The translations under genes and the position numbers were made by a program. Of a stretch of 64,000 nt of DNA, positions 1-10,000 are shown piece after piece. Location of the stretch: positions 105,688 through 169,687 of the forward strand of contig JAJFKX010000046.1 in assembly GCA_021772985.1 (NCBI GenBank), read 5' to 3'. Position 1 is the first letter of the stretch. Every line of letters starts with the position of its first letter. The notes under the pieces were generated by a model that was not told where the DNA came from, did not search any database, and was given only the letters and a program-made list of their open reading frames with translations. This DNA is from Gammaproteobacteria bacterium (GTDB lineage Bacteria; Pseudomonadota; Gammaproteobacteria; Xanthomonadales; Wenzhouxiangellaceae).

Positions 1-397
1 TAAATGCAATCGGTAATGTGCGGCTGCTCTCATCAATCCAGGATCCATCATCCTGACCGTAGACAGCTGTTGAAGAAACAAAAATCAGCTTGCCGTTGGC
101 GCGCAGTGTGTCACGCTCAAGCAGATTTTTAAGACCGTGGTAGAAAGTCTGCTGATACGCTTCAGCTTCACGTTTATCAGGTGTCGGGCTATAAACCACA
201 ACATCAAAGTTGTGGTTGAGTGCTGTCATGGAGTTGGCTAAGGTTAAATCACCGACAACAGACTGGTGGATGCCATTGCCGGTAATTTCATGCCGTGTCA
301 AGGCAGTGATATGGCAGCCGGCTTGAGCAAGTTGCTTAGCTAATCTGCGGCCGAGCCGCCCACAGCCGGCCAATAATACCCGCTGTCTTTCAGCCAC
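1..397 (-). CDS. NAD(P)-dependent epimerase/reductase, YeeZ-like (3' end cut by window)
   Basis: Reading leftwards from a GTG at 397, the frame stays open for 132 codons to the window edge. The first residues form a Rossmann NAD(P)-binding loop (LLAGCGRLGRRLA, residues 8-20). The conserved SDR strand VSSTAVYGQDDGSW, with the active-site Ser and Tyr-type context, lies near residues 107-120. This matches extended SDR proteins of the YeeZ type, whose substrate is unknown to me. The GTG overlaps the stop codon of the upstream exosortase gene by 8 bases, suggesting translational coupling. The C-terminal half is outside the window. Family placement is good; the specific reaction cannot be told. Confidence 0.8.
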   Translation of the reverse strand, partial: MAERQRVLLAGCGRLGRRLAKQLAQAGCHITALTRHEITGNGIHQSVVGDLTLANSMTALNHNFDVVVYSPTPDKREAEAYQQTFYHGLKNLLERDTLRANGKLIFVSSTAVYGQDDGSWIDESSRTLPIAF

Positions 398-938
398 TGA
401 CTGCTATGGCTTCCGGGTTATCCGTGGAATCATCGTTGTTATCGGGTCCGCTGGATGAAGATGGTGGCGGCAACATGCGTAGCCAAATCAACCATACCAC
501 CAGAGCGTCCAGAATGATCAAAGCCTGCCATAGGTATAGATGGAACCACTCGAACCAGGTCATATTCCATTGGCCCAGATAGAACAGACTGATGATACGC
601 ACCAGATTGAGTAACTGAATGGCAAAAAAACCAATCCCGAAACCGATAAACTTGTGTTTAAGAGGCGCGGGAAAAGCAAACATCGCGGCAAACAAAATAA
701 TCAGTGCTTCGACACCATTGCAACCTGGCTGAATTTCAACAGCAAAGCCATTGCTCAGGCTACGCAGTATTTTCCCAGTGGACACCACATCACTATCGAA
801 CAGTTGTACCAGCCAACTGCAAACTTTGGCGATACCAGCAGTGAAGGGGAAGATTACATGTTGCTGCACCGGCTCCAGCACTTCCAGGGTAAATAGTCCG
901 ACCAGTAAGATCAGAAACAGAATAAAAAAGCGTATCAT
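390..938 (-). CDS. xrtH: Exosortase H family membrane transpeptidase
   Basis: A 182-residue polytopic membrane protein with the exosortase signature: catalytic Cys73 in PGCNGVEA, Arg114 in NLVRII and His133 in FEWFHLYLW, each at a membrane segment edge. Exosortases cut PEP-CTERM-type sorting tails at the inner membrane; the short single-domain form with CNGVEA resembles exosortase H, linked in the family literature to IPTLxxWG-CTERM substrates. The start at 938 (MIRFFILF) is chosen because AAGGA lies 7 bases upstream; a start at 977 adds 13 residues without a ribosome site. The tail after residue 150 is Ser/Asp/Asn-rich and probably cytoplasmic or unstructured. No protein with an IPTLxxWG-type tail is encoded in this window, so its substrate lies elsewhere. 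Confidence 0.85.
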   Translation of the reverse strand: MIRFFILFLILLVGLFTLEVLEPVQQHVIFPFTAGIAKVCSWLVQLFDSDVVSTGKILRSLSNGFAVEIQPGCNGVEALIILFAAMFAFPAPLKHKFIGFGIGFFAIQLLNLVRIISLFYLGQWNMTWFEWFHLYLWQALIILDALVVWLIWLRMLPPPSSSSGPDNNDDSTDNPEAIAVSG

Positions 939-1188
939 CAAAAAATCCTTAAAGGCGTGCCCGAAAATCGGACACACTTAATGGTCAATTGCCTATATGG
1001 TAGCCAAAACCGGGAGCACAAGCAGCCATTCATACTGCCTACGATACAAGTATCCCCAAAATCAATCTATTTCTGTCATCAGTGGGCGCTGAATGCGAAC
1101 TCAATAATCAGTTGCATTAGTGCTGATATGACAGCTTGGGTGATGATTTTTGTTAGTCGGATACTGGCTTCATGCTAGCATTGCATTT

Positions 1189-1746
1189 ATGCAATATGAA
1201 TCAAGTAACATCCCCAGTAATATTGTACTGATCGGGCCAATGGGTAGTGGTAAAACCACCATTGGCCGGTGCCTGGCATCGTTGCTGGGCAAACATTTTG
1301 TTGATTGTGATCACACTTTGGAACAGCGGTTGGGTGTGAATATCGCATTGGTTTTTGATCTTGAAGGTGAGCAGGGGTTTCGTAAACGTGAGCATCAGGT
1401 TATTAAAGAACTATGTCAACAAAAGGACACTGTACTGGCTACCGGTGGAGGCAGTGTATTGATGGCAGTCAACCGGGAGCAGCTTAAAAAGTTCGGGACA
1501 GTGGTGTATCTGGAAACCTCGGTCAGGCAGCAGTTATCCAGGCTAGAGCGGGACAAAACGAGACCATTGCTGCAGCGTCCGGATCGGGAGCAACAGTTGC
1601 AAAGATTGGCAGTGCAACGTAATCCTATTTATACCAAGATGGCCGACATCACCATTCAGGCAAAAGATTTGCCGGTAGAGCATATGGCCGGGCATCTGGT
1701 GGTTGAGTTGCAAAAATACGTTGAGTCACCAAAATGTCCGGCATAG
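1189..1746 (+). CDS. aroK: Shikimate kinase I
   Basis: A 185-residue cytoplasmic kinase that phosphorylates shikimate with ATP, the fifth step to chorismate. The Walker A loop GPMGSGKTT is at residues 16-24, the shikimate/magnesium motif is D39-C-D41 (commonly DSD), FRKRE follows near 65, TGGGSV near 86 and the lid RPLL near 128. Length and motifs are normal. The start at 1189 gives the usual short N-terminus; an in-frame ATG-free extension reaches back to 1150 and adds 13 unlikely residues. The 3' end overlaps aroB by 13 bases, the usual aroK-aroB pair, so both are probably cotranscribed from the 250-base gap shared with the divergent xrtH. Confidence 0.95.
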   Translation: MQYESSNIPSNIVLIGPMGSGKTTIGRCLASLLGKHFVDCDHTLEQRLGVNIALVFDLEGEQGFRKREHQVIKELCQQKDTVLATGGGSVLMAVNREQLKKFGTVVYLETSVRQQLSRLERDKTRPLLQRPDREQQLQRLAVQRNPIYTKMADITIQAKDLPVEHMAGHLVVELQKYVESPKCPA

Positions 1747-2831
1747 ATAGTGTCACCATTAAGTTAGGTACGGCAAGTTATCCGGTCATTATCGGGGCTG
1801 GGGTATTGGCCGACGAAAGGGTCTGGGTAAGTCGATTAAATGCCGATGGCGTATTAATAGTCAGCAACAGCACAATCGCTCCCTTATACCTGGCCCGACT
1901 GCAGTCGGTGTTGGAAAAACTTAATATCCCTCATCAACTCTGTATTCTCCCAGATGGCGAACAATACAAAACATTGACTACATGGCAGCAAATTATTGAC
2001 GCTTTGCTGAATATGCGCGCCAATCGGAAAACCACAGTGATTGCATTGGGTGGTGGCGTGATCGGTGATATTGCCGGGTTTGCTGCCGCATGCTATATGC
2101 GGGGTATTCGGGTCATTCAGGTACCAACGACTTTATTGGCGCAAGTTGATGCTGCGGTTGGTGGTAAAACCGGCGTCAATATGCCGGTTGGGAAAAACCT
2201 GGTAGGTGCATTTCATCAACCTGCACTGGTGGTTGCCGATATTGATACCCTGAGCAGCTTGCCTGAGCGCGAGTTTCGGGCAGGCATTGCTGAAGTCATA
2301 AAATATGGTTTGATTATGGATGCAGGTTTTTTCGATTGGCTGCAAAATAATACGGATGCGATTTTGACGAAGGATGCAGCAGCTTTGCACTATATGGTGG
2401 CGACCAGTGTTGCGCATAAAGCTTCAGTTGTCAGTGCTGATGCTCATGAACAGGGGCAACGGGCGTTATTGAATTTTGGCCATACTTTTGGACATGCATT
2501 GGAAACGCTGACCAATTATTCGAAATGGCTGCATGGTGAAGCGGTTGCCATTGGGATGCTGCTGGCTTGTGCCTATGGCGAAAAAACAGGACGTACAGCT
2601 CCTGAAGTTACCGCCAAGTTGAATCAGCTGCTGGGCAAAATCCAATTCGATATAAGTATCCCCGAAGACATAACCGCTCAGAACATGATTGAGACGATGC
2701 GAAGCGATAAAAAAGCCAGTTATGCAGGCTTGGATTTGATTTTGCTGGAGAGCATTGGTGCTGCGGTGATCAGCAGAGGACACCGGCCCGAACTATTATT
2801 AAAGGATTTTCCGATGGAGTATTTAGGATAA
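1734..2831 (+). CDS. aroB: 3-dehydroquinate synthase
   Basis: A 365-residue NAD- and metal-dependent enzyme converting DAHP to 3-dehydroquinate, the second step of the shikimate pathway. Visible motifs are the NAD-binding GGGVIGDIAGF, the substrate loop VPTTLLAQVDAAVGGKTGVN, GKNLVGAF, and the three metal ligands in GIAEVIKYG, FGHTFGHA and LHGEAVAIG. Length is typical. The ATG lies within the last codons of aroK and the stop is 2 bases before hemE, so aroK-aroB-hemE read as one transcript. Confidence 0.96.
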   Translation: MSGIDSVTIKLGTASYPVIIGAGVLADERVWVSRLNADGVLIVSNSTIAPLYLARLQSVLEKLNIPHQLCILPDGEQYKTLTTWQQIIDALLNMRANRKTTVIALGGGVIGDIAGFAAACYMRGIRVIQVPTTLLAQVDAAVGGKTGVNMPVGKNLVGAFHQPALVVADIDTLSSLPEREFRAGIAEVIKYGLIMDAGFFDWLQNNTDAILTKDAAALHYMVATSVAHKASVVSADAHEQGQRALLNFGHTFGHALETLTNYSKWLHGEAVAIGMLLACAYGEKTGRTAPEVTAKLNQLLGKIQFDISIPEDITAQNMIETMRSDKKASYAGLDLILLESIGAAVISRGHRPELLLKDFPMEYLG

Positions 2832-2833
2832 CC

Positions 2834-3880
2834 ATGGTGATTGAGAATGACCGATTGTTAAGAGCGTTGCGGCTGGAACCGAATGACAGGCCACCAGTGT
2901 GGTTAATGAGACAGGCAGGGCGGTATTTACCTGAATACCTCAAGGTCAGGGCACAGGCAGGCAGCTTTATGGACTTATGCCGGAATGCAGAGCTTGCCAG
3001 TGAAGTGGCAATGCAACCGTTACGTCGTTATCCATTGGATGCTTCAATTTTGTTTTCTGATATTTTGACAATTCCTGATGCCATGGGACTAGGGCTGCAA
3101 TTTATGAGTGGTGAGGGGCCGGTATTTGAACGTCCTATTCAGAACCTAAAAGATATTCAGTCATTGCCTTTGCCCGACGTCGAAGAACAGCTTGGTTATG
3201 TCATGAATGTGGTGCGAGCAATGCGCATCAGGATTGGTCAGAAATTACCAATTATAGGTTTCAGTGGTAGTCCCTGGACGTTGGCGTGTTACATGCTCGA
3301 GGGAAGGGGTACTCGTGATTTCGCTAAAGCACGTTCCTGGTTATGGCGTGAGCCACAGGGTCTGCAATTATTGTTGGATAAATTATGCAGTTCTGTAACT
3401 GATTATCTGGCTGCCCAGGCCAATGCTGGCGCAGATGTATTAATGTTATTTGATACCTGGGGTGGGTTATTGAGTGAAGCGCATTATCGGGAATTTTCAT
3501 TACAGCCGATGATGAAAATCATGCAAGCCTTGCAGACTCGGCATGGTTGCAGTTTGCCTGTGATTTTATTTAGCAAAGGTTGTCACACTCAGATTGCAGA
3601 TATGTGTGAATCAGGCTGTGCGGGTATTGGCGTGGACTGGCGTATAGATATCAATAACGCTTTGCAACAGGCAAAAGGCAAGCTGGCGGTTCAAGGCAAT
3701 CTTGATCCAACAGTGTTACTTGCAGATCCAGAGAGTATTCGATCTACAGTCAAAAAGCAGTTTGCTGATGCCGTCGATCATGCCGGATTTATATTTAACC
3801 TGGGACATGGGATTATGCCTGAGGTGCCACCGGATAATGTCACCGTGCTGCTTGAGCAGTTACGACAACTCTCCGATTGA
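2834..3880 (+). CDS. hemE: Uroporphyrinogen decarboxylase
   Basis: A 348-residue cytoplasmic enzyme removing four carboxyl groups from uroporphyrinogen III to give coproporphyrinogen III in heme synthesis. Both signatures are present: PPVWLMRQAGRYLPEY near residue 20 and ILFSDILTIPDAMG near residue 73. The C-terminal FNLGHGIMPEVPPDNV motif is also intact. Spacing of 2 bases from aroB and 3 bases to the next gene supports one operon. In Pseudomonas hemE is near aroB but separated by other genes; here the spacer genes are missing. Confidence 0.96.
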   Translation: MVIENDRLLRALRLEPNDRPPVWLMRQAGRYLPEYLKVRAQAGSFMDLCRNAELASEVAMQPLRRYPLDASILFSDILTIPDAMGLGLQFMSGEGPVFERPIQNLKDIQSLPLPDVEEQLGYVMNVVRAMRIRIGQKLPIIGFSGSPWTLACYMLEGRGTRDFAKARSWLWREPQGLQLLLDKLCSSVTDYLAAQANAGADVLMLFDTWGGLLSEAHYREFSLQPMMKIMQALQTRHGCSLPVILFSKGCHTQIADMCESGCAGIGVDWRIDINNALQQAKGKLAVQGNLDPTVLLADPESIRSTVKKQFADAVDHAGFIFNLGHGIMPEVPPDNVTVLLEQLRQLSD

Positions 3881-3883
3881 CGA

Positions 3884-4555
3884 ATGAGTTTGCCGTCAGG
3901 AAAAAGACAGTTACGGTTTTATTTTGATTACATATCGCACAATGCGTATTTGGCCTGGGTGAAGTTGCCAGCGCTGGCTGAAAAGTTTGATATTCAAATA
4001 AAACCAATTCCAGTATTATTTGCCGGGTTGCTGAATGCACATGGGCAATTGGGGCCGGCTGAAATCCCTGCTAAAGCGCGCTGGATGATACGCGATGTGT
4101 TACGCAAAGCAAAACAATTAAAGATTCAGCTCAATCCTCCGGCATCACATCCATTTAATCCGTTGATGCCATTAAGGATGACTTGTTTGCCATTGCCGGC
4201 TGAGCAGCTTGAGCGGTTAATTGATGCATTGTTCAAAGCCATCTGGGTTGATGGTTTGGATCTTAGTGCACCGGAAACAGGGTGCCGGATTGCGGAACAA
4301 GTTGGCCTGAAAGGTGATGAAATCATCAATCAGGTGGCTTCTATGCAAGTCAAACAGAAATTGCGTGTCAATACTGCATCAGCCATAGATGCCGGGGTGT
4401 TTGGTGTACCCTCCATATTGGTGGAGCAGCAGCTTTTTTGGGGTTTTGATGATTACCCGTATCTGGAGCGATATCTGGCAGGCGAGGATCTGCTGGATAT
4501 CGGTGAGTACAGACAGTGGTTGAACATCAGTGCCAGTTCTCAGCGCAAGCACTAG
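3884..4555 (+). CDS. DsbA-family oxidoreductase, 2-hydroxychromene-2-carboxylate isomerase type
   Basis: A 223-residue thioredoxin-fold protein of the kappa-GST/HCCA isomerase branch. The N-terminus has LRFYFDYISHNAYLAW, matching the FYFDxxSPxxYLA active-site strand with Ser in place of the DsbA cysteines and His-Asn where many members have Pro. The C-terminal GVFGVPSILVEQQLFWGFD, containing the cis-Pro loop, is also typical. Family members isomerise hydroxychromene carboxylates with glutathione, but many genomic copies are uncharacterised, so the true substrate is unknown. It sits 3 bases after hemE and is the last gene of that operon. Confidence 0.8.
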   Translation: MSLPSGKRQLRFYFDYISHNAYLAWVKLPALAEKFDIQIKPIPVLFAGLLNAHGQLGPAEIPAKARWMIRDVLRKAKQLKIQLNPPASHPFNPLMPLRMTCLPLPAEQLERLIDALFKAIWVDGLDLSAPETGCRIAEQVGLKGDEIINQVASMQVKQKLRVNTASAIDAGVFGVPSILVEQQLFWGFDDYPYLERYLAGEDLLDIGEYRQWLNISASSQRKH

Positions 4556-4608
4556 TACGTACAGTAACAGTTGCAGTCAGTACAGTAATACGATTATATT
4601 AGTACGTA
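4553..4608. repeat. Short direct repeats before the AraC gene (possible operator)
   Basis: The nine-base word TAGTACGTA occurs at 4553-4561 and 4600-4608, with related CAGTAACAG and CAGTACAGTAA words between them. They fill the 80-base gap in front of the AraC-type gene at 4636. AraC regulators commonly bind direct repeats and often their own promoter, so autoregulation is a plausible reading, but this rests on spacing and sequence only. Confidence 0.35.
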
Positions 4609-4635
4609 ATATAGGGTATATATATTGGGTGACTT

Positions 4636-5526
4636 ATGCGCCGCCGCTTGAATGCACCACTTGAAAGTGTGCTTTATCATAGTGAAAGCCTTGCTATAGG
4701 TGTGTTCGATTGCCCACGTGAGCATCTTAGTTTTCAAGATTCCGGGCCAACCGCTGAAGATATTGTCGTATTTCCTCGGTATCCTGTGTATATCAAACAT
4801 ACTGGGAAACGTGAGGTTTTGGCCAATCACCAAGTAGTCACTTTATATAACAAAGGGCAGACATATCAGCGTCAACCGGTTGCCGCATACGGGGATTATT
4901 CAGTTTGGTTCCATTTTCCCAGAGAAATATTGGTTGCAGCCATGGAGGAAGTCGGCCAGGCAAATTCTAAAATGGATAGTCAGCCATTTGTTGAAGTTTG
5001 TCGGGTATCAAACCGTGCGACGTTTCTGAAAGAGCGGTTGTTATATCAGTATTTGAAACAATGTGATCAACCATCAGCTTTGCTGGTAGAAGATGCGGCC
5101 TTACAATTGCTGGGACAATTGTTTTCAACAGATGAGTTGCAGTGGATTGATAGGAAGGCGCGAAAAAATACCGTATGCCGCCACCAGGACATGGTGGCAC
5201 ATTGCCTGGCTTTGTTGACCCAAGGGCTGGATCAGAGGCTTACGTTGTCTGAGTTGTCCACTCAGATTGGGACGACCCCTTTTCATTTGTCCAGAGTGTT
5301 TAAATCACAAACAGGTCAAAGTATTCATCAATACCTTTTGCAGCTGCGTTTGCGCAATGCGGTAGATGCCATTTTTGAACAACCTAAGCAGCGGTTGACA
5401 GATATTGCCATGAATTTGGGCTTTGCCACGCCCAGTCATTTTGCCCAGTCATTTCGGTATCATTTTGGGATGTCGCCCGGCCAGTTGAGTATCCAATCGT
5501 TGGGTAACATTTTGACGACTGTATGA
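4636..5526 (+). CDS. AraC-family transcriptional regulator
   Basis: A 296-residue protein with a cupin-like N-terminal sensing region (about 1-150) and two C-terminal helix-turn-helix motifs. The first helix pair is LTLSELSTQIGTTPFHLSRV near 204-224, and the second is the strongly conserved LTDIAMNLGFATPSHFAQSF near 254-273 followed by FRYHFGMSPGQ. This is the standard AraC/XylS DNA-binding domain. Neither effector nor target can be read from the sequence; the closest plus-strand target is the FG-GAP gene 190 bases downstream. Direct repeats in its own 5' gap may be its operator. Confidence 0.88.
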   Translation: MRRRLNAPLESVLYHSESLAIGVFDCPREHLSFQDSGPTAEDIVVFPRYPVYIKHTGKREVLANHQVVTLYNKGQTYQRQPVAAYGDYSVWFHFPREILVAAMEEVGQANSKMDSQPFVEVCRVSNRATFLKERLLYQYLKQCDQPSALLVEDAALQLLGQLFSTDELQWIDRKARKNTVCRHQDMVAHCLALLTQGLDQRLTLSELSTQIGTTPFHLSRVFKSQTGQSIHQYLLQLRLRNAVDAIFEQPKQRLTDIAMNLGFATPSHFAQSFRYHFGMSPGQLSIQSLGNILTTV

Positions 5527-5716
5527 ATAACCGGGAATTGAGTACTTTCCAAAATTAATCTCCGTAACAGTCGTGGCCATAGAGCAAGGCTTCGGTATCA
5601 CTTCTTAATCGACTGAATTCTCCCTTCCGAACTAAGCAAGAATTTGACAGCCATGGGCATTGAAAGCGCCTAGTCTGTAATTGCAATAGTGTTAAATGCG
5701 TTGAATGGAGATGACT

Positions 5717-6976
5717 ATGCTGAACATGAAAAATATAGGATTAGCTGTGAGCGTTGTATTGTGGGTGAGCGCAGGCATAGCAGCGGACCCCAATTTTGTT
5801 GAGCCTGATGTGGATTTGCAGTACAGCTTATTCACAGAGCAACCTGGTTCCAGTTTTGGCTGGGTAGCTGAGAATCTTGGCGATATTGATGCTGATGGTG
5901 CAACTGATTTTGTGGTTACGGCCCCATTCCTGGTTGATGCCAATGGTATAAATATCGGTAGGGTGTACGTGTATTCCGGTATCGATGGCAATCTCATTAT
6001 CAGCCATGATGGAGACCCAGGTGAACTGATGGGTTTCAGTGCCAGCAGTGCCGGTGATTTAAACAATGATGGCGTTATGGACTACGCAGCCGGGTCATTG
6101 CTTCGAGTGGTGGCTTGGTCGGGTGCTGACCATCAGATGCTATGGGAAGTGACACGTGCCGGAGAGAATTTCGGATTCGATTTAGATATGGCCGGTGACA
6201 TCGACGGAGATGGCTTTAGTGAAGTGGTTGTCGGTGCGAGTGCCACAGCTATCAATGGTCAGGCAAGCGGTGCGGCATATTTACTTTCCGGCTTGAATGG
6301 TTCTGTATTATGGCAACAAAATGGTGCAGAGGCATTTGACCGCATGGGCAGCTCTGTCGGCCGATTGGATGATGTCGATAATGATGGTGTACCGGATGTG
6401 GTCGTTGGTGTGCGTTCAGGTGGGTTAAAAGACCGGGGCACTGCATTTGCGTTGTCTGGTGCGGATGGCCAAGTTATTTACTCAATGCGACCTGTTGGTT
6501 TGCCAGCCAGCCCGGTCAGTAGTTATGCGACATTTCATGGTGCTGGTGGTGGTGATGTAAACGGCGATGGTATCAATGATATATTTATTGGTGACTTCGC
6601 TGCCCGCCGAGGTCCTGCTAATGGGCCAGCTACCGGTCGTGCCTACGTATATTCAGGTGCAGATGGTAAAAAACTGCATCTATTTGGCGCTGAAAATAAT
6701 GGCGATGGCATCGGCCCCGGCAGGATAGTGCCGGATGCGAATGGTGATGGTCAGGCGGATGTTTATGTGGCTTCGTTTACCTTTGGATCCAATGCTGAAG
6801 GCAAGGGTTATCTGTATTCAGGTGCTGATGGATCGTTATTGCGTACTATGACAGGCACATTAGCCAACTTGTTTCTAGGTGTGGATGCATTGTCAGCGGG
6901 TGATGTTAACCAGGATGGATTACCAGATTATTTACTCACTGGTTTTGAAGTCGCTCATTTAATTCTTGGCAATTAA
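5717..6976 (+). CDS. Exported FG-GAP repeat beta-propeller protein
   Basis: A 419-residue protein with a signal peptide (LGLAVSVVLWVSAGIAADP-like core, cleavage near residue 23) and about six or seven FG-GAP blades. Each blade carries a calcium-type loop of the DxDxDGxxD kind: DIDADGATD, DLNNDGVMD, DIDGDGFSE, DVDNDGVPD, DVNGDGIND, DANGDGQAD, DVNQDGLPD. This is the integrin-alpha-like propeller fold, usually outside the cell in adhesion or carbohydrate contact. The start at 5717 is chosen because GGAG at 5707-5710 sits 6 bases before it; ATGs at 5705 and 5711 have no comparable site. It lacks the GFE tail seen on two other secreted proteins here. Function is unknown. Confidence 0.85.
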   Translation: MLNMKNIGLAVSVVLWVSAGIAADPNFVEPDVDLQYSLFTEQPGSSFGWVAENLGDIDADGATDFVVTAPFLVDANGINIGRVYVYSGIDGNLIISHDGDPGELMGFSASSAGDLNNDGVMDYAAGSLLRVVAWSGADHQMLWEVTRAGENFGFDLDMAGDIDGDGFSEVVVGASATAINGQASGAAYLLSGLNGSVLWQQNGAEAFDRMGSSVGRLDDVDNDGVPDVVVGVRSGGLKDRGTAFALSGADGQVIYSMRPVGLPASPVSSYATFHGAGGGDVNGDGINDIFIGDFAARRGPANGPATGRAYVYSGADGKKLHLFGAENNGDGIGPGRIVPDANGDGQADVYVASFTFGSNAEGKGYLYSGADGSLLRTMTGTLANLFLGVDALSAGDVNQDGLPDYLLTGFEVAHLILGN

Positions 6977-6987
6977 AACCCGTTAAT

Positions 6988-7016
6988 AACCCGGGCGTCG
7001 TTATAGCGCCCGGGTT
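6988..7016. terminator. Bidirectional hairpin between convergent genes
   Basis: A perfect 10-base stem, AACCCGGGCG at 6988-6997 and its complement at 7007-7016, with a 9-base loop. It lies just after the FG-GAP stop and overlaps the stop codon of the convergent kinase gene. The right arm is not followed by a long T run, so termination strength is uncertain. Confidence 0.6.
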
Positions 7017-10000
7017 AGACACTGGCCGACATTGTGCGGCTGATCAGCCAAACCAACAAAGCATCCCAATCTGTACTCAACCTGAAAGCATGAATATTCG
7101 GCGTTGCATGCAGCAAAGGTTTTTCAGCACTGATATAAACCAACGCGCAGTCTAATTGGGCTTGTTTGGCTAATTCTGCTGAAGTGGTGATAAGTACTTC
7201 GTTTTGGTTGATCGATGCCGGCAATTGCAAGCCTTGGTGGTTATGACAATTGATCTGGTTACCAATCGAAAGTAGCTGTTTGAGAATGTCGTTCATTTCA
7301 TCACAGGCCAAATGAACAATGAAGTCATGCGGTAATTCCAATCGCTCTATACGGGTCAGAATGCTGGGCTTGTCAAGCGGCAAAAACAGATGGAACATGG
7401 AGCCCTTACCGATTGCCGAAGTTACTTCAATGCGGCCGCCCATCAATTCCACCAAGCGCTTGGTGATGGATAGTCCCAATCCCGAGCCGCCATACTTTTT
7501 CCAGGTCCAGTCTTCAGCCTGCTGATATTCATCAAATAAACTGTCGATAACCTCGTTTGACATGCCAATGCCGGTGTCAGCGACAGTCAGTTGCAAACTT
7601 GGTTTTTGTTTGTCGTGGATTTCATTGACAGCAATAAATACAGCACCATTGGGTGTGAATTTTATTGAGTTATTAACCAGGTTTGTCAGGATTTGTACCA
7701 GCCGGGTCTTATCACCGATCCACCATCCACAGGTGTCGGGTGCCATCAGAGCATGCAGTTCCAAGCCTTTGGCAGATGCCTGGTCCTGGAATAATTGGGT
7801 AACATGCTCAAGGACGTTGTCCAGTTCGAACGTATCTTGATGCAGTTCAACTTTATTGGCTTCAATTTTGGATATATCCAAAACATCATCCACGACTGCG
7901 AGTAATTGTTCACTTGAATCAGTTAAACGCTGCAGAATAATATTGCGTTGTTCACCGGGCTCGCAATTATTTAGTAAATCCAACATACCCATCAGGCCGT
8001 GTAATGGTGTGCGAATCTCATGACTTACAGTCGAAATAAATTCGCTTTTTGCATCATTCGCCCGTTGATTAAGCGCGGCCAACTGACTGACCTGTTCCAA
8101 TAAAACGGTATTGTGTACCGCAGTTTCCGCCAATTGCGCCACCAGCGAGGCAAGCGCAACATCATTTTCACCTGGTGGTGTATCTGCTGGAAACTGCAAG
8201 CAGGCAATGGCCTGAACGGGTCGTTTCGCACCGAGCGGCAAACTCAATTGGGTAGCACTGGCCCGGGCTTGCTCTTCAGTTCCAATTTGTTGCTGGTGAT
8301 AACGCATCGCCGAGTTATTTTCAAAGCCTGCATACAGCACGCTAAAATCCACCTTGGCCGGAAACTCCCGAGCCCATTGCTCGTTGTAGATAAACTCATG
8401 TGCCGGTTCACTTGTATCCTGGAAATGCACCAGCATCCGCGCCATCGGCATACTTTCTTTTAAAGTTGTGGACAGGGTAGTGGCGATTTCTTCATAGTGA
8501 ATTGCGCTGGCGAAATCTGTGGCGATACGGGTTTGTGTTTCTGCAAACTGTTGCCGCTCGCGGGCCTGGAATAAAGCGCGACGGCGAGCACTGGCCTGGC
8601 GGCGGCGAAGTTGCAACAGCACAGCTGCAAATATGGCAATCGTTCCATACAGACTATATGCCCACCAGGTAACCCATGGGGGACGCTGGATATTGAATGA
8701 TAGAGAGTCATTAATTTCACCCCACTCACCGGAACCTATTCGGGCACGTGCGTTGAAGGTATAGCTACCGTGTTTCAAACGGCTATAGGTAACCTGCGGT
8801 GCCTGGCTGGTGTTGATCCAGTCAGTATCCCATCCATCCATCCGGTATTGATAACTGAGGTGATCACGGTTATTGAAGGTGACTGCGTTGAAACGAACCG
8901 AAATTGTGTTGTCGTCATAGTCAAAATCAAGTGGTTGTGATGTCAGCTGTTCTGCAGGCAAGTCTTGCTCCAGGCTGATTAATCCATTGATATCAATACG
9001 TGGTCGGCCAGATTTTGGGCGGATTTTGCGTGGATCAAATATCACCTGGCCCTGGCTGGTTCCAATTGCCATTCGGCCATCCGTTAGTTGCACCAACGTA
9101 TTTGCACTCATTTCACTTGATGGCAGCCCATCACTGCGGGTTAAATGTAAAAAGTCCGGGTTGCTGTCGTTTTCAAGGCCTTCAACTGAAGACAATATTT
9201 TAAACAGGCCGTTGGTAGAACCAATCCACAGTTTCCCCTGGGTATCAAATAACAGATTATTAATCACTGTGTTAAGCAGTGTTTCCGGATAATTCAAGTG
9301 CAGTATGGGTGAAAATAATTGAGTGTCTAAATGGTATTGAAAAACACCGCTTTTCTGCGCAATCCATAAGCGTTTTTGACGGTCAAAAGTCAGTTGCTGA
9401 ATATGATCATCAGCAACATCCAGTAAAACTTCAAACTGGTCGGTATGCGCATCATATCTGTATAAGCGAGATTCGCTGGATATCAAAAACTGAGAATCAC
9501 TGAGTGGCAGATGCTGGGTAAATGTGATGCTTTGCAAGGCTTGTTCAGTTTCTCGTAATTGCCAGCTTTGCCGTAGCTTGTCATAGCGAAGCAGGTATCG
9601 ATATTTTGCGATCAGCCAGAGCGAATCCTCCAATTCGATGAAACCCAGCGGGCGATTGCCACGCAAAGTATTGGTAATCTCATCTGACAGTGGAACCTGC
9701 ACTGGATCGGCATTAACTTGCTTATATAGAATTTCACGGTTACCTGCTACCCAGGTAGCTCCGGATCGGTCAATATGGATGGCCCAAACGCGTTGGAAAG
9801 GTAGGGTTTTCAGGGTTGTCGGCGTACTGAATTTTTGCTGGCGGTAAGAATAACGCGCCAAGCCTGCATCAAAAGTACCCATCCACAGCTGATCCGGGCT
9901 AGTGAAGTTTGTGATGATATTGTTGCTGGGTAAATGATCGGCTTCTAATGGATTACGGCGTAATAGAGTGAAGTTATCCCAACCAGGGGGCTTATAGATC

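Noticed and set aside
5644..5676. Sigma-70 promoter before the FG-GAP gene
   Set aside because: A perfect TTGACA is present at 5644-5649, but no -10 element lies at a 16-18 base spacing.
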